A stretch of DNA of 64,000 nt from Owenia fusiformis. Its lineage: Eukaryota > Annelida > Polychaeta > Sabellida > Oweniidae. The stretch lies in contig CAIIXF020000003.1 of assembly GCA_903813345.2 (NCBI GenBank), forward strand, positions 731,621-795,620. Reading direction: 5' to 3'. The notes below the pieces were generated by a model, which ran no database searches, had not been told where the DNA came from, and saw nothing but the letters and a program-made list of their open reading frames with translations. This document shows positions 34,701 through 49,700 of the stretch, piece after piece (within the stretch, counting starts at the first letter, position 1; every line of letters starts with the position of its first letter). A program made the position numbers and the translations under genes.

Positions 34701-37700
34701 CCCCCCTCGGTAAATTTTGGCTACCCCCTAGGGTTCTTTTTTAACCTTTTTAACTCGCAAGTCATTGTTAGTTAAAAGGAAGACAATGCAAAACGATCAT
34801 ACAAAAAACGAACCTCTGATACACATCATTACAAAATGTGAGTAACCTTTTATTGCAAACTTAAAGTAAGGTAGGAATTAAATAGCACTCTTCTGCAAGA
34901 ACCGCTATTTTTTACATTTCACCATACAATCCAGTAATGCCTGGGTCACATAGGCGCCGGGCGCCGGCCAATGAGTAGTCATCGGCCGATTTCTAAATCG
35001 ACCGGGCGCCGGTGACTTTTCACCGATGTCTTGATCTAATCGTGAGTATGATCACATTAGTATAGGCACCGTACGGCGCCCGCAATCTATTGAATCTGAA
35101 AGACATCGCACGGGTATCGCAAGGCTATCTGCCGATGGCCGTACGGCACCCGCCAGGACATCGGTCGATCTACAGGCCACTTCTAGATTTATACTAAATC
35201 CCTGTATGACCCAGTATGACTGTTCCACATGGCGTGAATGCAACATTTAAAAACGAAATACTTCGATAGACATTCAGAAGAATTTTTAAAATAAATGATT
35301 TGTAATGGTATATGCATGAGTGAATATACAGATAAAAATGTATCACTCTATTCAAAGAGTATGACAGACATACACGATTAATGTCCATATAAGCTAAGAA
35401 TGACTAGATCAACTCACCCACCCAACCATTCAAATGTGTGTCATTGTTTTATTGTATAAGCTTAATCGTTCCATTTATGTTTTATAAAAAAATGTGTGTG
35501 TATGTGTAGTAATTATAATTCCTTACCTCATTATTTTTTCAAACCTTTATATCACTTTATAAGTAATCATTATTTATCAAACAAATCAGTACCGTGCGAT
35601 GCCACCGGGCGCCGCGAGATAATCGTACGATGACCGGACGGGACACGGCCGGGTAGGTACCGATGAGGTTGGTTGAGAAAAAATCGCCAAGACATCGGCA
35701 ACTTTTATCTCCGCGATAAAACACTGCCGGTGTGAAAGAAATGATGGTCCCCCAGGGATTATGGTCCCCTTTCTTAACGGCCCTTACTGGCCCTGATTGC
35801 GTATAAGATAATGAGGGAAATAGTTGTATTTAGGTCACCATATAAATCAATGGAGAGTAGGACCATAATTTGATAGGACCTCCTACCCTTTTACACCGGC
35901 GCCCGTACGATGTCTAAAAATCGGCCGATGATGGGCGATCATCGCCCGGCGCCCGTACGATGCCCGGGCTCGCCGGCCGATTTTGTACAAAATACTCATC
36001 GGCCGGGCGCCGTAGTGAAAATCGGAGCCTATGTGACCAAGGCATTAAGAATCTACAGATTTTGTCAAAACGAAGGCTTTATCTTGTAAGAGCATCGACC
36101 TAGCTTATTCTTTATGTATATTCAGCTAGCCTAATGTGTTTAAAGAGACTCTATTGAGACTTCTCCGTGGCATTTTTTCTTTATTCCTTTTTGTTTTTAA
36201 TTTTTAACACCATAACATTAACTAACTACTCAATATGCAACTTTTCACCACGTAGAATTTTAAAATATTAAGTTTGAAAATTCCATTTTCATTATGGAGC
36301 TCAATGGGAAAAACTACATAATTTGAATTATTTTCAAACGTAGCGGCGCGATTTTGATAAAATTGACAGATATAATAAATATTGGTAAGACGAAATGTTT
36401 GATGAAAAATGAAGAAAATTCACCGTCCTGGTTACGCAAACTATAGAAAAATCTGAAATAATCATAAAAACCTGTAAAAATAGATTGAAGGGGGTGATAT
36501 TCATTTCTAATGTGCCTTTCACTACTACAGGGTAACCATAATTTTGGTACTGATTTGATTTTTCAATGAAAATCATTTCTATAGTGTATAGTCAGTTTAA
36601 ATAATACAATTGCTATATTTCTTTACTGAACAGTACAATCATTTATTTATTTATCAACAGTAATGCAAACTACATATTATACAGTTAGTAAAATATTAAA
36701 ATAATTCTATTAAAATTAAAGCATTGAGATGATACTTAAATAATTACATATTATATTGATAGGCATATTATATTATAGGATTTAAGCCAATGACTCAATG
36801 CATTGTAGATGATTAAATTTAACATATGTCCTGATTCTAGACTATGAACGAGGGTGGTAGTCCGAATTCAAAGCCTAGACTAGAAGACATAAGTGAATTG
36901 AAGCATCCACTATTCATTGAATCATGTGCTTTAATTCAATTTCACACATTGCAAAATATTTTTTACAAGTTCACTTAACAGAATGATATTTTTTCAAAGA
37001 TATGTTGTACTTTTAGAATCATTTGCTTCAAAGAATTGAACTATGGCGGCCTTTACTCGTTATTTTACGATTTTTTGCTGTAACTCGAAAAGTAGTGGAG
37101 CGATTTTGTTCATATTTGGTATATAAATACTATAAGCATGGCACACTGTCTAATGACTCTTCTGGTAGAAGGCGGCCATTTTAACGTATTTTATTAATAA
37201 CACGAAAAGTAGTGGAGCAATTTTGTTCATATTTGGTATGTGAATACTATAAGCATGGCACATTGTCTAATGACACTTTTGGTAGAAGGCAGCCATTTTG
37301 AAAAATGGCCGTCATTTTAACGTATTTTACTATAACTCGAAAAGTAGTAGAGCGATTTTGTTCATATTTGATGCGTGAATACTATAAGCGTGGCACACTG
37401 TCTAATGACACTTTTGGTAGAAGGTGGCCATTTTGAAAAATGGCTGTTATTTTTGCTGTATACTTTGTTTGTAAAAAAATGCCAGCCATGGCTGTTCGAT
37501 GGGATTTGCTACACTTTGGTGTTGCTGTTGTCTAGTTGAAGGATGGATGGACGGACAAATGGAGGGGTCTCTATAGCTTATCCCCTAATCTTCGTTGGAT
37601 TGAACAATTGTGAATATGGTTTGTTGGACAAATAAAACTGATTGAATGTCTAAAAGCAAATAATGAAGTGGTAATTTATTTAAAATCATTAAAATCTCAA

Positions 37701-40700
37701 ACATGCTTGCTTTGGTCTAGTCACTTAATTCCTAAATGTCCCGTAATTAGTATCTATATACCTTATTAGATGCAGTGAAGGAGTTAAATCATTGGGATAT
37801 GAATAAATCATGCAAAACATATTTTGTACATATTTCTCATCATTTAGGGTTACCCAGTAGTTTACAAGCTGACCTTTGCAAAATATGTTTCACTTACTAT
37901 CCTCATTCGCTATCTAGTTTCTTTCCAAATTGGCCTGAATTGCCTGGTTTATTGGTTTTAGCGAACCGTTCATTTCGTCGAACCATCATTTTGCTAAGGT
38001 TGTTTGTGATGAATATACAATATTCAGTTACATATAACTGTACAGCAACTTTATGCAAGGGAAGGTAATTGTGTGAGAGCACATAAAGAACACGAAGTAT
38101 TGTCCCACTTGTCTCAGTGAATCTTATTAACAGTGCATAAAGTTTATTCTATGCAATGATTGGCTCACAGTTACTTATAGTGTAAGTTATTTTATTTCTA
38201 TACAGTGTGGAATAGAGTGTATAAACTTTTACAGTTTCAAGCAGGTTTTAGTGTTTTCTGACCAATGATATATTCAGACTTATTCATTTCACGATTATGT
38301 AATACTGACCTACATATCTGTATAGCATATCTTTAATGCCTTCTGTGTTTTAGGGTACTTACATTATGTCTAGGTTGTTCCTGAGACTGCACACAAATTG
38401 TCCATTCTAACATTCACAGTTCCAGTTATATCCTCATTCCTCGATTGACGTAAAATTTGACCAATTTTACTGCTAAACTGATCAAATGTATAGGAATATA
38501 CATTTATTTTACCAGCATTAGTTTGACTTTAAAGTTTCTGTTAAAATCGTTTAGCCCCGCGTTTAGCGCACCACACTTTACAGGTTTAGGTTTTCTGTAT
38601 TGCGCCCTCTGTTGGGACATATACCGATAATCTGCAGAAACGTCACAAATAAACAGTGGTGATTCTTGTTAAGTTATGTTTACCTTCGAATGGGTAGAAA
38701 ATATCATATGAACGAAACCAAGGATATTATCTTAGCTATTTATGTTCGGTGGAGCGGAACGCAGTGTAGCGACTTGAGAACATAAATGATTTCTATTGGC
38801 TGAACGGTTTGGCGGTTATTTGTGTTTGGAGTGAGTGAGTAAGTGTTAGGAACACGTCATTCTGAGGCTTGCCAGCGTGCGAGGAATACACTTAACTCCG
38901 AATTTGTAGATTATTATCCCAACGAACGAAGTTCGGTAGGGATATAGTGAAGCCCTCCGTCCGTCCGTCCGTCCGTCCGTCTGTCCGTCAGTCCGTCCGT
39001 CCGTCCGTCAGTCCGTCCGTCCGTCCGTCCGTCCGGAAGATAACTCAAATATTAGTTGACGGATTTTCTTCATATTTGGTGGAAAGATGTATATCGATGA
39101 ATAGTTTTACGCAAAAAAAAATTAAAAATGACGGGACTTTTTCGCAAAAATCATAAATTTTTCATTCTAAACCAAAGTAATTAATATTATTGTTTGAAAT
39201 TTTGGTAGTATATTCGCAACATCTATCTATTTCACATATATTCTGTGTTTTTCATCCTTACCCCCAGGGGCCGTGTATGGGGGGGGGGTCAGGAAAACAG
39301 AAATTTTCGCTAATTTTTAGATCTTTCTGAAGTATAGCTTTATTATACTCAAATGAAAGGCAATTAAGAGTAGATTGCAAATATTGTATCTTTTTTCTGA
39401 TTCGAGCCTCGTAAAATTCAAGATGGCTGCCTAATGTACGATTTCGCAACAATTTTTCAATCCCTTCAACGGTATGTCTATATTATACTCAAATTGAAGG
39501 AATTTTGGAGTAGATCACAATTATGGTATTATTTTTCAGATTTGTACCTTAGAAAATTCAAAATGGCTGCTTTGCAGGAATTCACAATTCTAATATTAAA
39601 ATTTTTCAATTTTAACCAATGTAATGAGTATAATTGATTGGAATTCGGTACTTGATATTTTGTTCGTTTGGATTTGCTACTCCGCGGAGTTGCCATTATC
39701 TAGTATTATTTCTGTATGTTTCATAAATTTTGTCAGTATTGATCGTACAAATTGATATTTTGATTGGCATACCTTTTTATCTCTGCAAAGACCTTTTTTG
39801 AATTTCGGCCTCGATAATTTGGGTCTTTGCTTTGTTTAAGAGTCCTCATAAATCCTAATTAATTGGATGAGGTTTTAATGGTGTCAATCGAATTGTCATA
39901 CATTGTGCAGTTATACTGTTTTGTATTTTCTAGTGACATTCACGAACTCACTCACTGTATGCGTATACATTGTCATGTTCTCATTATTTATGTAACTGTT
40001 GTACTATGTTCATTAATAAACACGCGTGCCAAGCGCTCTCATTTCTTGAAACTGAAGAAATGTGCGTTGTGTCTTATGATAGAGAGTGATGAGTATAGAA
40101 TAAGTATTCATAGCAGCTTCTTAATCATACGTGGTATATGGGGGAAGTAATTCAAAAAATAGTTTTATGATTATTTTGAACCGTGAGCCAGTGTATGGAG
40201 AAACCATAAAAGGATGGGATTATTATTGTAAATTGTGATTTATATTCAGTTTTATGACCTACCTATGTGTAATTTGTACCCGAGAGTGCGATTTTGCTGG
40301 ATCGTGCGGTGAAATGTACGAATAAAAGCTGTTCTTACAAGAGAGTGCTACTTGATTCCTACCAGTCATTACGAGTATGTGATCGACGATAAAATTCATA
40401 ATGGAACACGTTGACATAACAAACTGTCATCTTTTTTTACCTTTTAGAATCACGTTTCTCTACAATCGCCTTATGACGCTGAGAGGTATAAGTACTTCAC
40501 CATGACACTTGCTGGAGTTTCAGACGTTGCTATAGTTTTCGATTTGATTATACAACGATTTGGGTGGAACAAAATAGGACTGGTAACATTCAATCATAGC
40601 GTGATGTCAAAGGTTAGCTAATTGCATATCGAAATTCAACAGCTTCAAACACTGTATTTAGTATATGGGTGTCACCACCAAAGTAAGCTATTGCAAAACG

Positions 40701-43700
40701 GTGACAAAGTGTTATGATAGTTACAGAACCAAACGTTGGCCACCCCTAATCTTTTCCCATGATGACACGTATTTAACGAAACTGCCAAGAGTATTTATAA
40801 AGTCGTAGCACGTGTCACTGGGGAGTATCGTGATGCAACAACACCGTGTTGTTGCATCAAGATGGCCAGACTTCCGGTGATAGATTTTCGTACGATATTT
40901 TGTTTCCCCAATTAAACCCATTTCTAGGACGAGTTGCTCAATAACCATACACTTGCAGTTAGCGCACAATCTATATTTAAAGAAACTGTCGTTAGTATAC
41001 ATGAACCATCACCAAGAAGCAATAAGTTCACGGTTTTAGTTCCTCACTATTGATGCAACAACACCAAACCGAAGATGCAACAACACTCCTCTAGATTTGA
41101 GCAATGATACAGCAACACCAATTAATAGTATAATTTCAGAAGACCATAAATCTCGAGAGGAACAGATTTTTAAATGCTACTTTTGCAACACCGTTACCCA
41201 TTACCCATATTTGCGTTCTTCTCAAGGCATTCAAAATACACGTCCTGTGGGCGAAGATCCTCTATATGTATTTTCAAAAATTTATACTTTTAAATATTTT
41301 AATGTACTGGATGTTGTTCTATAACATAGTTCAATCGCCTTTAACATGGCAAGCTTTAGTAACCCAATCTATTTTCATAAACCACTGTTAATCCATAGCT
41401 TGATGACCCTGACTCCAGTTAGTATCATTCAAAATGGTGGACAAACATCTTTCGTTCTCGGTAAACATGATGAGCTATTGGGAATTATTTGTCATCCATC
41501 TGTGGAACAGTGATAAACTAGTAGATGTACGTTACCACTGTTTATCAAATTATAACTAAAACAGTTCAAAAAGCATGTTGATGGGATGATTGCTTCATCT
41601 ATGATATAATATGATATGATTCTTTATTTCCTCCAATTTGGAGAGCCAACGTGTAAAAACGTCTAATTGACTTTATTAGAGAGGCCGTTTAGTTACACGT
41701 TTAATAGAAATCTTGCACGACGCACGTGTAGAATTATTGCTCTCTTTGGATTCCTTCTCTCCGACAGAGTAAAAAGGTAAACAAAAGTGATAAGATTAAG
41801 GGCCCAAAAAGGTAAATTGATAGGGGTACAGTTATCCCAGATATCCCGGGCCCTCGGGAACTGTCATATTGTCTCTCGGAATAAAACCAATATTGAATCC
41901 CTCTCAGTAAATAACCTTTATATAATAGCATTGTATAACTGCAATATCATTAAACCAACACTCATCCTATACAACTCTTGAGAACGATGTACAACTCCTG
42001 GATAGCGTAAACTCCTGAGCAGCGTATACAACTCTTCAACTTGATATATGACATCATACTTTGGGTGGGATAACAAAGGATATACAATATACAATTGTAG
42101 ACCTCTCTTGAGGTCAACTGGCAAAATTGTATACCGATACTATAATCCTTGAAAGTTCGGAGGTCGAGGTCAACAGTACTCTCAGGGTTTACTATTGAGG
42201 TATACACTTTGGCCAGTTTACCGAATAGAGGGGTTAACAATTGTTTGTTAGTCCGAAGAATATAATAATTTGAAGGATATAATATACAATTGTAGACCTC
42301 TCTTAAGGTCAACTGGCAAAATTGTATACCGATACTGTAAACCTTGAAAGTACTGTTGATCAAGACCAGAGGTCGAGGACACTTTTGCCAGTTGACCGAA
42401 AAGAGAGGTTAACAATTGTTCTGTTAGTCCAAATAATATAATAATTGGACGAATATATAATCGAATATCACGTGAACATATTTGGTAAGTAAAGGTATCA
42501 TATTTTAGCAAAAATCCCCAAACCGTCGAATACTTGTAATTTTTTACACAACTTATTTTTTCAAAATTAAAAAAATTTTAACATTAAAAAAACAGTTTTT
42601 CAAAAATAGGGGTCAACAGTACCTAGTTGTGGTCAACAGTTTACAATTGTTGACCTCCCCAGAGGTCAACCGGCAAAATTGTATACCGAGACTGTAAACC
42701 GAAAAACTACTGTTGACAGAGACCGAAGGTCGAGGTCAACAGTAGTTTCAAGGTTTACAGTCGAGGTATATGATTTTGACGGTTGATCGAATGGAGAGGT
42801 CAACAATTGTTTTGTTAGTCCGAGTAAACTAATAATACACATATAGACGACAATCATCAATCGGCATGGCTTCATTCCACAACCTTTTCTCCGAACCACG
42901 TTAGCAATATTTTTTTAGAAAATCTGGAGACAGTGCAAGTAGCTTAACTCTGTATTTGGCACATCACAGCGTACTCGTTAGTGAATTAATGTTAATTTTA
43001 AGTTTCTATTTGTATTTTTGCTATACTTGTCGCCTAGTAAAGTCATTTTCATCAACGTTTACAAGATGTCCGTCTTACATGTTTTTTGTGACGTCATGAA
43101 ACTTTTTTTTCAGAAGTAGCGGTCAACAGTACCTAGTAGCGGTCAACAGTACTTAGTAGCGGTCAACAGTACATAATTTTGACTGCTAATCACCCAATCA
43201 GAATCGAGTATTTCAGTTGAGGTACTAACAATGCATTTTGTTGACCGCTCATCAACCAATCAGAATTGAGTATTTCAATTGAGGTACTAACAACACAAAT
43301 TGTTGTCTTTCCAAAATTATATTAGTTATTTGTAAGCAATTTCCATACGGTAAATCAAGGGCATTTAATTTAGAAAATGTATAATCTTTATTTTTCAGAT
43401 ACAATATCAATGAGATTACCTCCCGGGGATTCTGTACTTTATTTAGTTTGCCTTGTATATCCTTTTAACTTTGATATAGACAAAGAAACCAAACAAAATA
43501 CGTTTCTTTCATGGACCACTGACCCACGCGTTTTATTCATGTCCCGACCTACACCTGTAAACAGAACATAAAACAGTTTCTCTTGTTGTTCAATGATACA
43601 TTATATTGGCGTTTTTGCATCAGCACATTGGTGTTGTTGCATCATCGATAAGAAACAGAGTGGTGTTGTTGCATCAATAGTGAGGAATTAAAACCACGAA

Positions 43701-46700
43701 TTTATCGCTTCTTGATGATGCTACATGTATACCAATGACAGTTTTTTTAAATAAAGATCATGTGCTAACTGCATGTGTATGATTATTGAGCAACTCGTCC
43801 TAGAAATGGGTGTAAATTGGGAAAACAAAACATCGTACGAAAATCTATCACCGGAAGTCTGGCCATCTTGATGCAACAACACGGTGTTGTTGCATCACGA
43901 TACCCCCCAGTGACGTGTTGTGTTGACAAAATATTCAGGTCAATCGGACATCACTTCTTTAATTATTGCAAATGATTACAAAATGTTACAAGTCCACTTA
44001 TGTGATGCCATAGTAACAGATATTGGAAGAAAGGTGTTGGAACGCATAACATGTTTATATACGGTACATTCACATTATTGGAAATTATAAGAATTGTTAC
44101 AGACGCTGTCGAATAACAGTGACAATAGAATAGCATGTAAAACTATGCCATATTTCTCGGGGGCAATAAATCCATCGGACTATACCGCTTTGGCCTGAAA
44201 TTAAAAAATAAGGCCTTACAAGGCCCAGTAAAGACCAAAAAGGCCCACTTTTTGGCTCCCAGCCCCCCCCCCCCCCCCCCCAGATCCGCCAGTTGATACT
44301 GTCCCGATCACTTCATAAGTTCTTGCGTTCATCTTCAAGGACAATTTTACATCCATAGTACTTTTTAAAAGGGTACAAATGTGTTAATGAAGAAACTAGC
44401 TGAAAGAAATATAACACCATATGCTGATGTCCTGTTTGATAGATCTTCACCAGAGGTTATTTGGAAACGGTTAAAGGTAAAAATAAAGATCTTGTAAGGT
44501 CATGCTGATAACATAGATTACAGTAACGGAAAACATGCTTTATTATTTCACGATATCTTCATTGATAATGCTTGATGTGTACATGTGTATAAATTATTAT
44601 CTATCTATCTATCTAAAATAGCAAAAACAAATCGTCATGACGACCTTTGTGAAAGAAACGACTTGACATTTTCCCTTTGCTTAAATGTAGTTTTTTAGTA
44701 TTTTTAACAAAAATGAAACATTTTCTTTTGTATTCTGGCGCAATTTGTATAGTTAGTGTGTATTAATATGAAAAATAATAACCAATAATATGCGAAAAAC
44801 AGTGTCTAACCAATTCCCCTATACTTCTACAAATACAATCATTCATATTTGTTTTTATTAAAGGGGATTAGAATAATTGTGTCGTTTGTGCTTCACACTT
44901 GGGACTTCGGTAAAATGCTGTGCAAGGTAAGATTAATAGTAGTACATTAAGGGTTAATAATTCCGTATTTCTCCACAATAACGCAGATGCGAGTACGTAG
45001 TTACCAATTTCACCACCAGGTGGCTCGTTCGGGTCAGATAGCATGGCGGGTATGGTAGAAAGTTCCCTTTAACTTACATTACATCTGTTTTGGTGGTTCA
45101 ATTTTCATATAACCCTCATGTATCTAATAGTTATGCTAATTAAAAAATGTCCAGTAAAGGAAAATGATATTTGTCGATTACAAGAAAAGATATTTCACTT
45201 TTTGTGACTTTGTTACATGGGGTCTATGGGGATTCAACCCGAACTAGAAATCACATTTTCAAAATAAATCAAATTTTCAAAGTTGATAAACAATTTTCGA
45301 AACCATATTTCTAGATGTACTTTTACATGTAGATTTCAAATATGACATCACTTTGACTGAATTTTGAATATTTAATGACGTAAATCAAGATTATTTCTAC
45401 TCGCATCAAGTTTATTGTGGAGAATTTTCGACTTTTCTCGTAGAAGTACGGAAAATACTGAGCGGTAGCGAGTGCCTAAATGTAGTTTTGACTGTACCGA
45501 AAGAATACTAACGTTACGAAATGGCTGAGAGTGCGCCATCTATGGAACACCCTCGATTGTGCCCCCCTCCCCATACATTGTGAAAAAGTGTTCGCGTCTA
45601 CACGTTTATCGGTTGTCTATCTGTATTCTGAGGTCATTATTGTCTCATTCTGACTGTGTTGACGACTTCTGGAATCCCCCGACCCATTCAAACACGAGTG
45701 ATATGTATAACGATGGTAATGTCACCCGACAGCGCCCCCGGGGGGGCACATTAGAAAAATCGTGAAAAGTAAAGTTGCCTAGAATATGGCTGTGTAGTAT
45801 ATCAAATGAATTGGATTGTGAATAGAAAACGTAGGAAAGGTACCCGGATGATTTTTTTCCATATCGTGTCTATGGACGGCCTGTGGGTCGGGGTTTGGAA
45901 TAGGTGAAAAATTTAAGATAAGTAAATATAGGTGTGTAGTAAATCAAACGAAAGCGCATCGTGCGTAGATTAGATATTTATCATTATTTGTCACGTATTA
46001 CATGTTATGCTACACGCTATAGCTCCCAATACCTCTCCTCTACATCCTCCTTGCGAGGGACTTACATTTTTTGCGAGGGCCATGGTAAGTATTTATACAT
46101 GGTCAATCTTTGCATTATGGTCTTTCATTTGATATATAATATGTCCTTATTTCTAAATATTCAATTTTAAACCTATTTCAAACCCAAATTGATTTGCGAG
46201 GGCTAACACTTTTTGCGAGGGTCGTGGATTGACAATTCACAATTCCAACCGATAAACGTGTAGACGCGAACACCTTCTCACAATGTATGGGGAGGGGGCA
46301 CAATCGAGGGTGTTCCATAGATGGCGCACTCTCAGCCATCTCGTAACAATAGTACACCGTCGGTACAGTCAAACCTAGATTTAGGCACTGGTTACCGCTC
46401 GGTATTTTCCGTAATTCTATGAGAAAAGCCGAAAATTGGAGAATATGGACACATTTTCCCTTAATATACTACTATTAATTGAAACATGACATACATCCGT
46501 ATATAGAAAAAATTAGAAAAATAAAGTGAAGTAAATTAAAATTTTAATAATAAAACACTATCAACTATCACTATCAAGCATGGTTTCTTAAACATTGAAG
46601 TACTTTGCTTGATATATAATTTTTTATGATCATATTGCATCTAGCTACATGAACTTGGACTTTATGGACGACATCACGTGTTATTGGCCTACTACAACCC

Positions 46701-49700
46701 TTTCACAGAATTTGATTCCATTGATGAGTCTATTCACGGGTGCAAAGCAAGTCAAGCTTTGAAGGTTCTCGAAGGAACAATATTTTGTTCTGAATTTCTT
46801 CCGTTCAGTCTTGGAATATATCCCAGTCACAGACATTTTTCAACAAACGAGGTAAAGGGTCTGTCATTTTAATTGCACAATGTACTTTTCAGCCCATGTT
46901 CAACCAATGATAAAGTGGCGACTGTCAAATGAAAATTAACAGATTTAGTGTTAAATTAGATTAAAATGTGGAATCATTTTAATGAGATATTAAGCATATA
47001 TTACAATTCAGCCAATCATTGTCGTTCTTTGACGGAACCTTCCCATTGTGGTTCATGCTTTAAATAGTTGACAGTGTCATTGTTGTAGACTTCCGATGAA
47101 AGCGACATATAATATTATTGATAATAGACTGCGGACTATTCTGTAGAAGTGCTCTAGAAATGGATCTCGCTTTTCATGGAAGGTCACACATTCCAACATA
47201 TTTCAAACAATTTGTATGATTATAATAGACACTTTCTGGGTAGTTGGACTTTATGTAGGGGTGGCAGAAGGCCCTCAGGCCAATTTATACCCCTACCCCA
47301 ACAAAACCTTGGGGGTACTTTAATACCACCCAATAAAAATAATACTAATGCATATCAGATATTCATCGTTTTATAGTGGGTAGGGCATGCCATGGTTAGT
47401 CAGTGCCAGAAATTTCCAATCTCTGACTTATATGGTTACCATGGAAACAGTATTTATATCTCACAATCTTCTCAATTTGACCCCGTCCCAAATGTGTCCT
47501 TAAGTTCTCAAAGTGAAATATTTGCAAATCTGTTTGGATTTTGTGGCTTCAGCTTTGTCAAAAGTTGAATTAATATGTATGTATTCACACTAAAGCACTA
47601 AAAACTTGATATAATGATCTCATAAATTAATAATATTTATCAAATGTAGTCACACACAACTGCTTTTAGGGAAAAGTGGGCGTGGCACTTTTTGGTACTT
47701 GTGTAATTGTTGCAGCATTAAATGAAAAATACTTATTACACTAACAACAATTGACATTTAATTAGCATCTACTAACATTGTGTAACATTGTAGTATGTTC
47801 ATTATCATTATTAGATACTTTAAATATTTTATATAAGTGTTATCATGACCCTTCCCTATCATAGGTCATTAATGGTCAAATTAACTTTTAAGTCCTAGAG
47901 GTCCTTAGTCTTTTTAGCTTGTCAAAGTCGTATTCATTGACTTGAAGCTAGAATATAAATAGTTTCATTGATCAAGAGCTATGAGTTAAAATTGATTAAT
48001 ACATTTGTCAGGGTTAGAGCCATTTTATGCAATTGAAAAGTAATGGACCTACACTGATCAGTACCAAGTGAAGGTAACGGCCGTAACCTTCGCATCTAAG
48101 ATGGCGGACAGTAATTGTCGATTTTGATATTTTTGATTTTCATTGAATTAAACTACTTTAGAGTTGATGTTATGCTTTGACATTTGCACCAAATCAGGCT
48201 TAAATGACATTGGAACCATAGATGTAGTAAACATGAATAAACGATATGTGAAATGTTATGCCCTGCCTTAATACATAACTAAGATTTTCTCGGATAGATG
48301 GTGTCTTACAATTGACTAACTGATTCTATTATCAACATCAGGTAATGCATGATCTATCCAATGGATTAACGAAAATACTTGATTCCAATATGGCAAAATA
48401 AATTATTCCATGTATGAATTGCATAGTGCATCATTTTGCAGATATTACATAATGCATTCATTGACTCATGGTCAACAAGGTACGGGTAAAACTCCTTTTA
48501 GGATTTCACAAAATAATGAAATATAAACAATTTACACATTTCTGAAATGCTGTACCTTTAGTAATTCCTTCGACCTGGAAAGTGGTTTGTTATGTTAAAA
48601 CTTAAAATAATATCTAAACAAATCTGTTTAGTGTATAAAAACAATAAAAGTTAATATGTTTAATATCAAATATTATTAGACATATGAATATAACCTAAAA
48701 TAAGAAATCTTGTTCTCGTATTCCATTTTAAAATTGGTTGAATGATTTTGGCACAGTAGAAATGATGGTCATGATTAAATATTATATGTAATATGCCCTG
48801 ATGCTGTAACATCAATGGTCCTTTATAATCAGGTATGACTGAAATACTGGACAAGATCTTATAAGGTTACAGTTTCCATATAACGTATGTTCCATATTAC
48901 TACCCCAAATCTCCATTGTGTAAGTTTATGAGTCATTATCCCTCATAGTTTATTATGGCAAATGTCTATCCTTGTCTAGAATATGTCATTTTATCAATTT
49001 TATAAACAAGTATACAATTACACGCCCCCCCCCCCTCCCACACCAAAACTCCATTTTCTTTATCAAATCTTTCTACCTCTATCTGTTATGATTCTCTGTC
49101 AGGCTTCCCCAATTTTCCATACTGTCAAGTAAACATCTAAATAGGATAGTTCTAGCTATTGCTGTTGTTTTGAAATGTTGACTTTTCTTGGGGAAATATT
49201 GTTTCAATTCTGACAGAAGTTTTTAGCCAATATCATTCAATTTATCAATATCCAAACGCAGGGTTTCAGAAAGTATGCATTTTGTTTGTGCCTGTATTTT
49301 CATCATGTGTACTTATTAAGACAGCTATATTTAAACGTAAATACATTAAAACATGATACATATAATATTTTGACAATTTCTTCAGTAAAGTGGCCATTTT
49401 GAGAAATGATATATAGCTTGTACCTTTGTTTGATGCTCAACAAGATGTTTGACTGGATTTGCCTTTGTCTAATTCATATATATACCAAATACGAGAATCA
49501 GAATCTTATTCTACAAAACGGGTGTTCATGGAAGTAGCACTAATTATTGCATCATTGCTATAAATCGTGTGATTTGATTGGCTAATTCAGAACCATGTAG
49601 GATGTTTGTCTCTTTCAATTAATGCTTTCACCAGAAACATGGATTCATATTTAAAATGGTGTGCATGAATAGACCTGTGTATTTTATACCAAATAGAGAC

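Larger units (their letters stand above)
40816..43912. mobile_element. 3.1-kb CACTG...CAGTG transposon with iteron-bearing arms
   Basis: The ends CACTGGGG and CCCCAGTG are flanked by acgtgt at 40810-40815 and 43913-43918. The arms (about 40816-41140 and 43600-43912) are inverted repeats of some 300 bp holding repeats of GATGCAACAACAC, some as head-to-head pairs around CGTG. The interior holds a palindrome array (42,091-43,320) and no transposase. It occupies most of receptor intron 3. CACTG termini recall CACTA/Chapaev groups; the 6-bp duplication (or 4 bp if one more base is given to each end) leaves the family open. Confidence 0.85.

Noticed and set aside
41962-42899. Several overlapping minus-strand frames of 70-130 residues with shared phrases
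   Set aside because: The shared phrases come from the repeated palindromes; there is no domain and no consistent gene structure.
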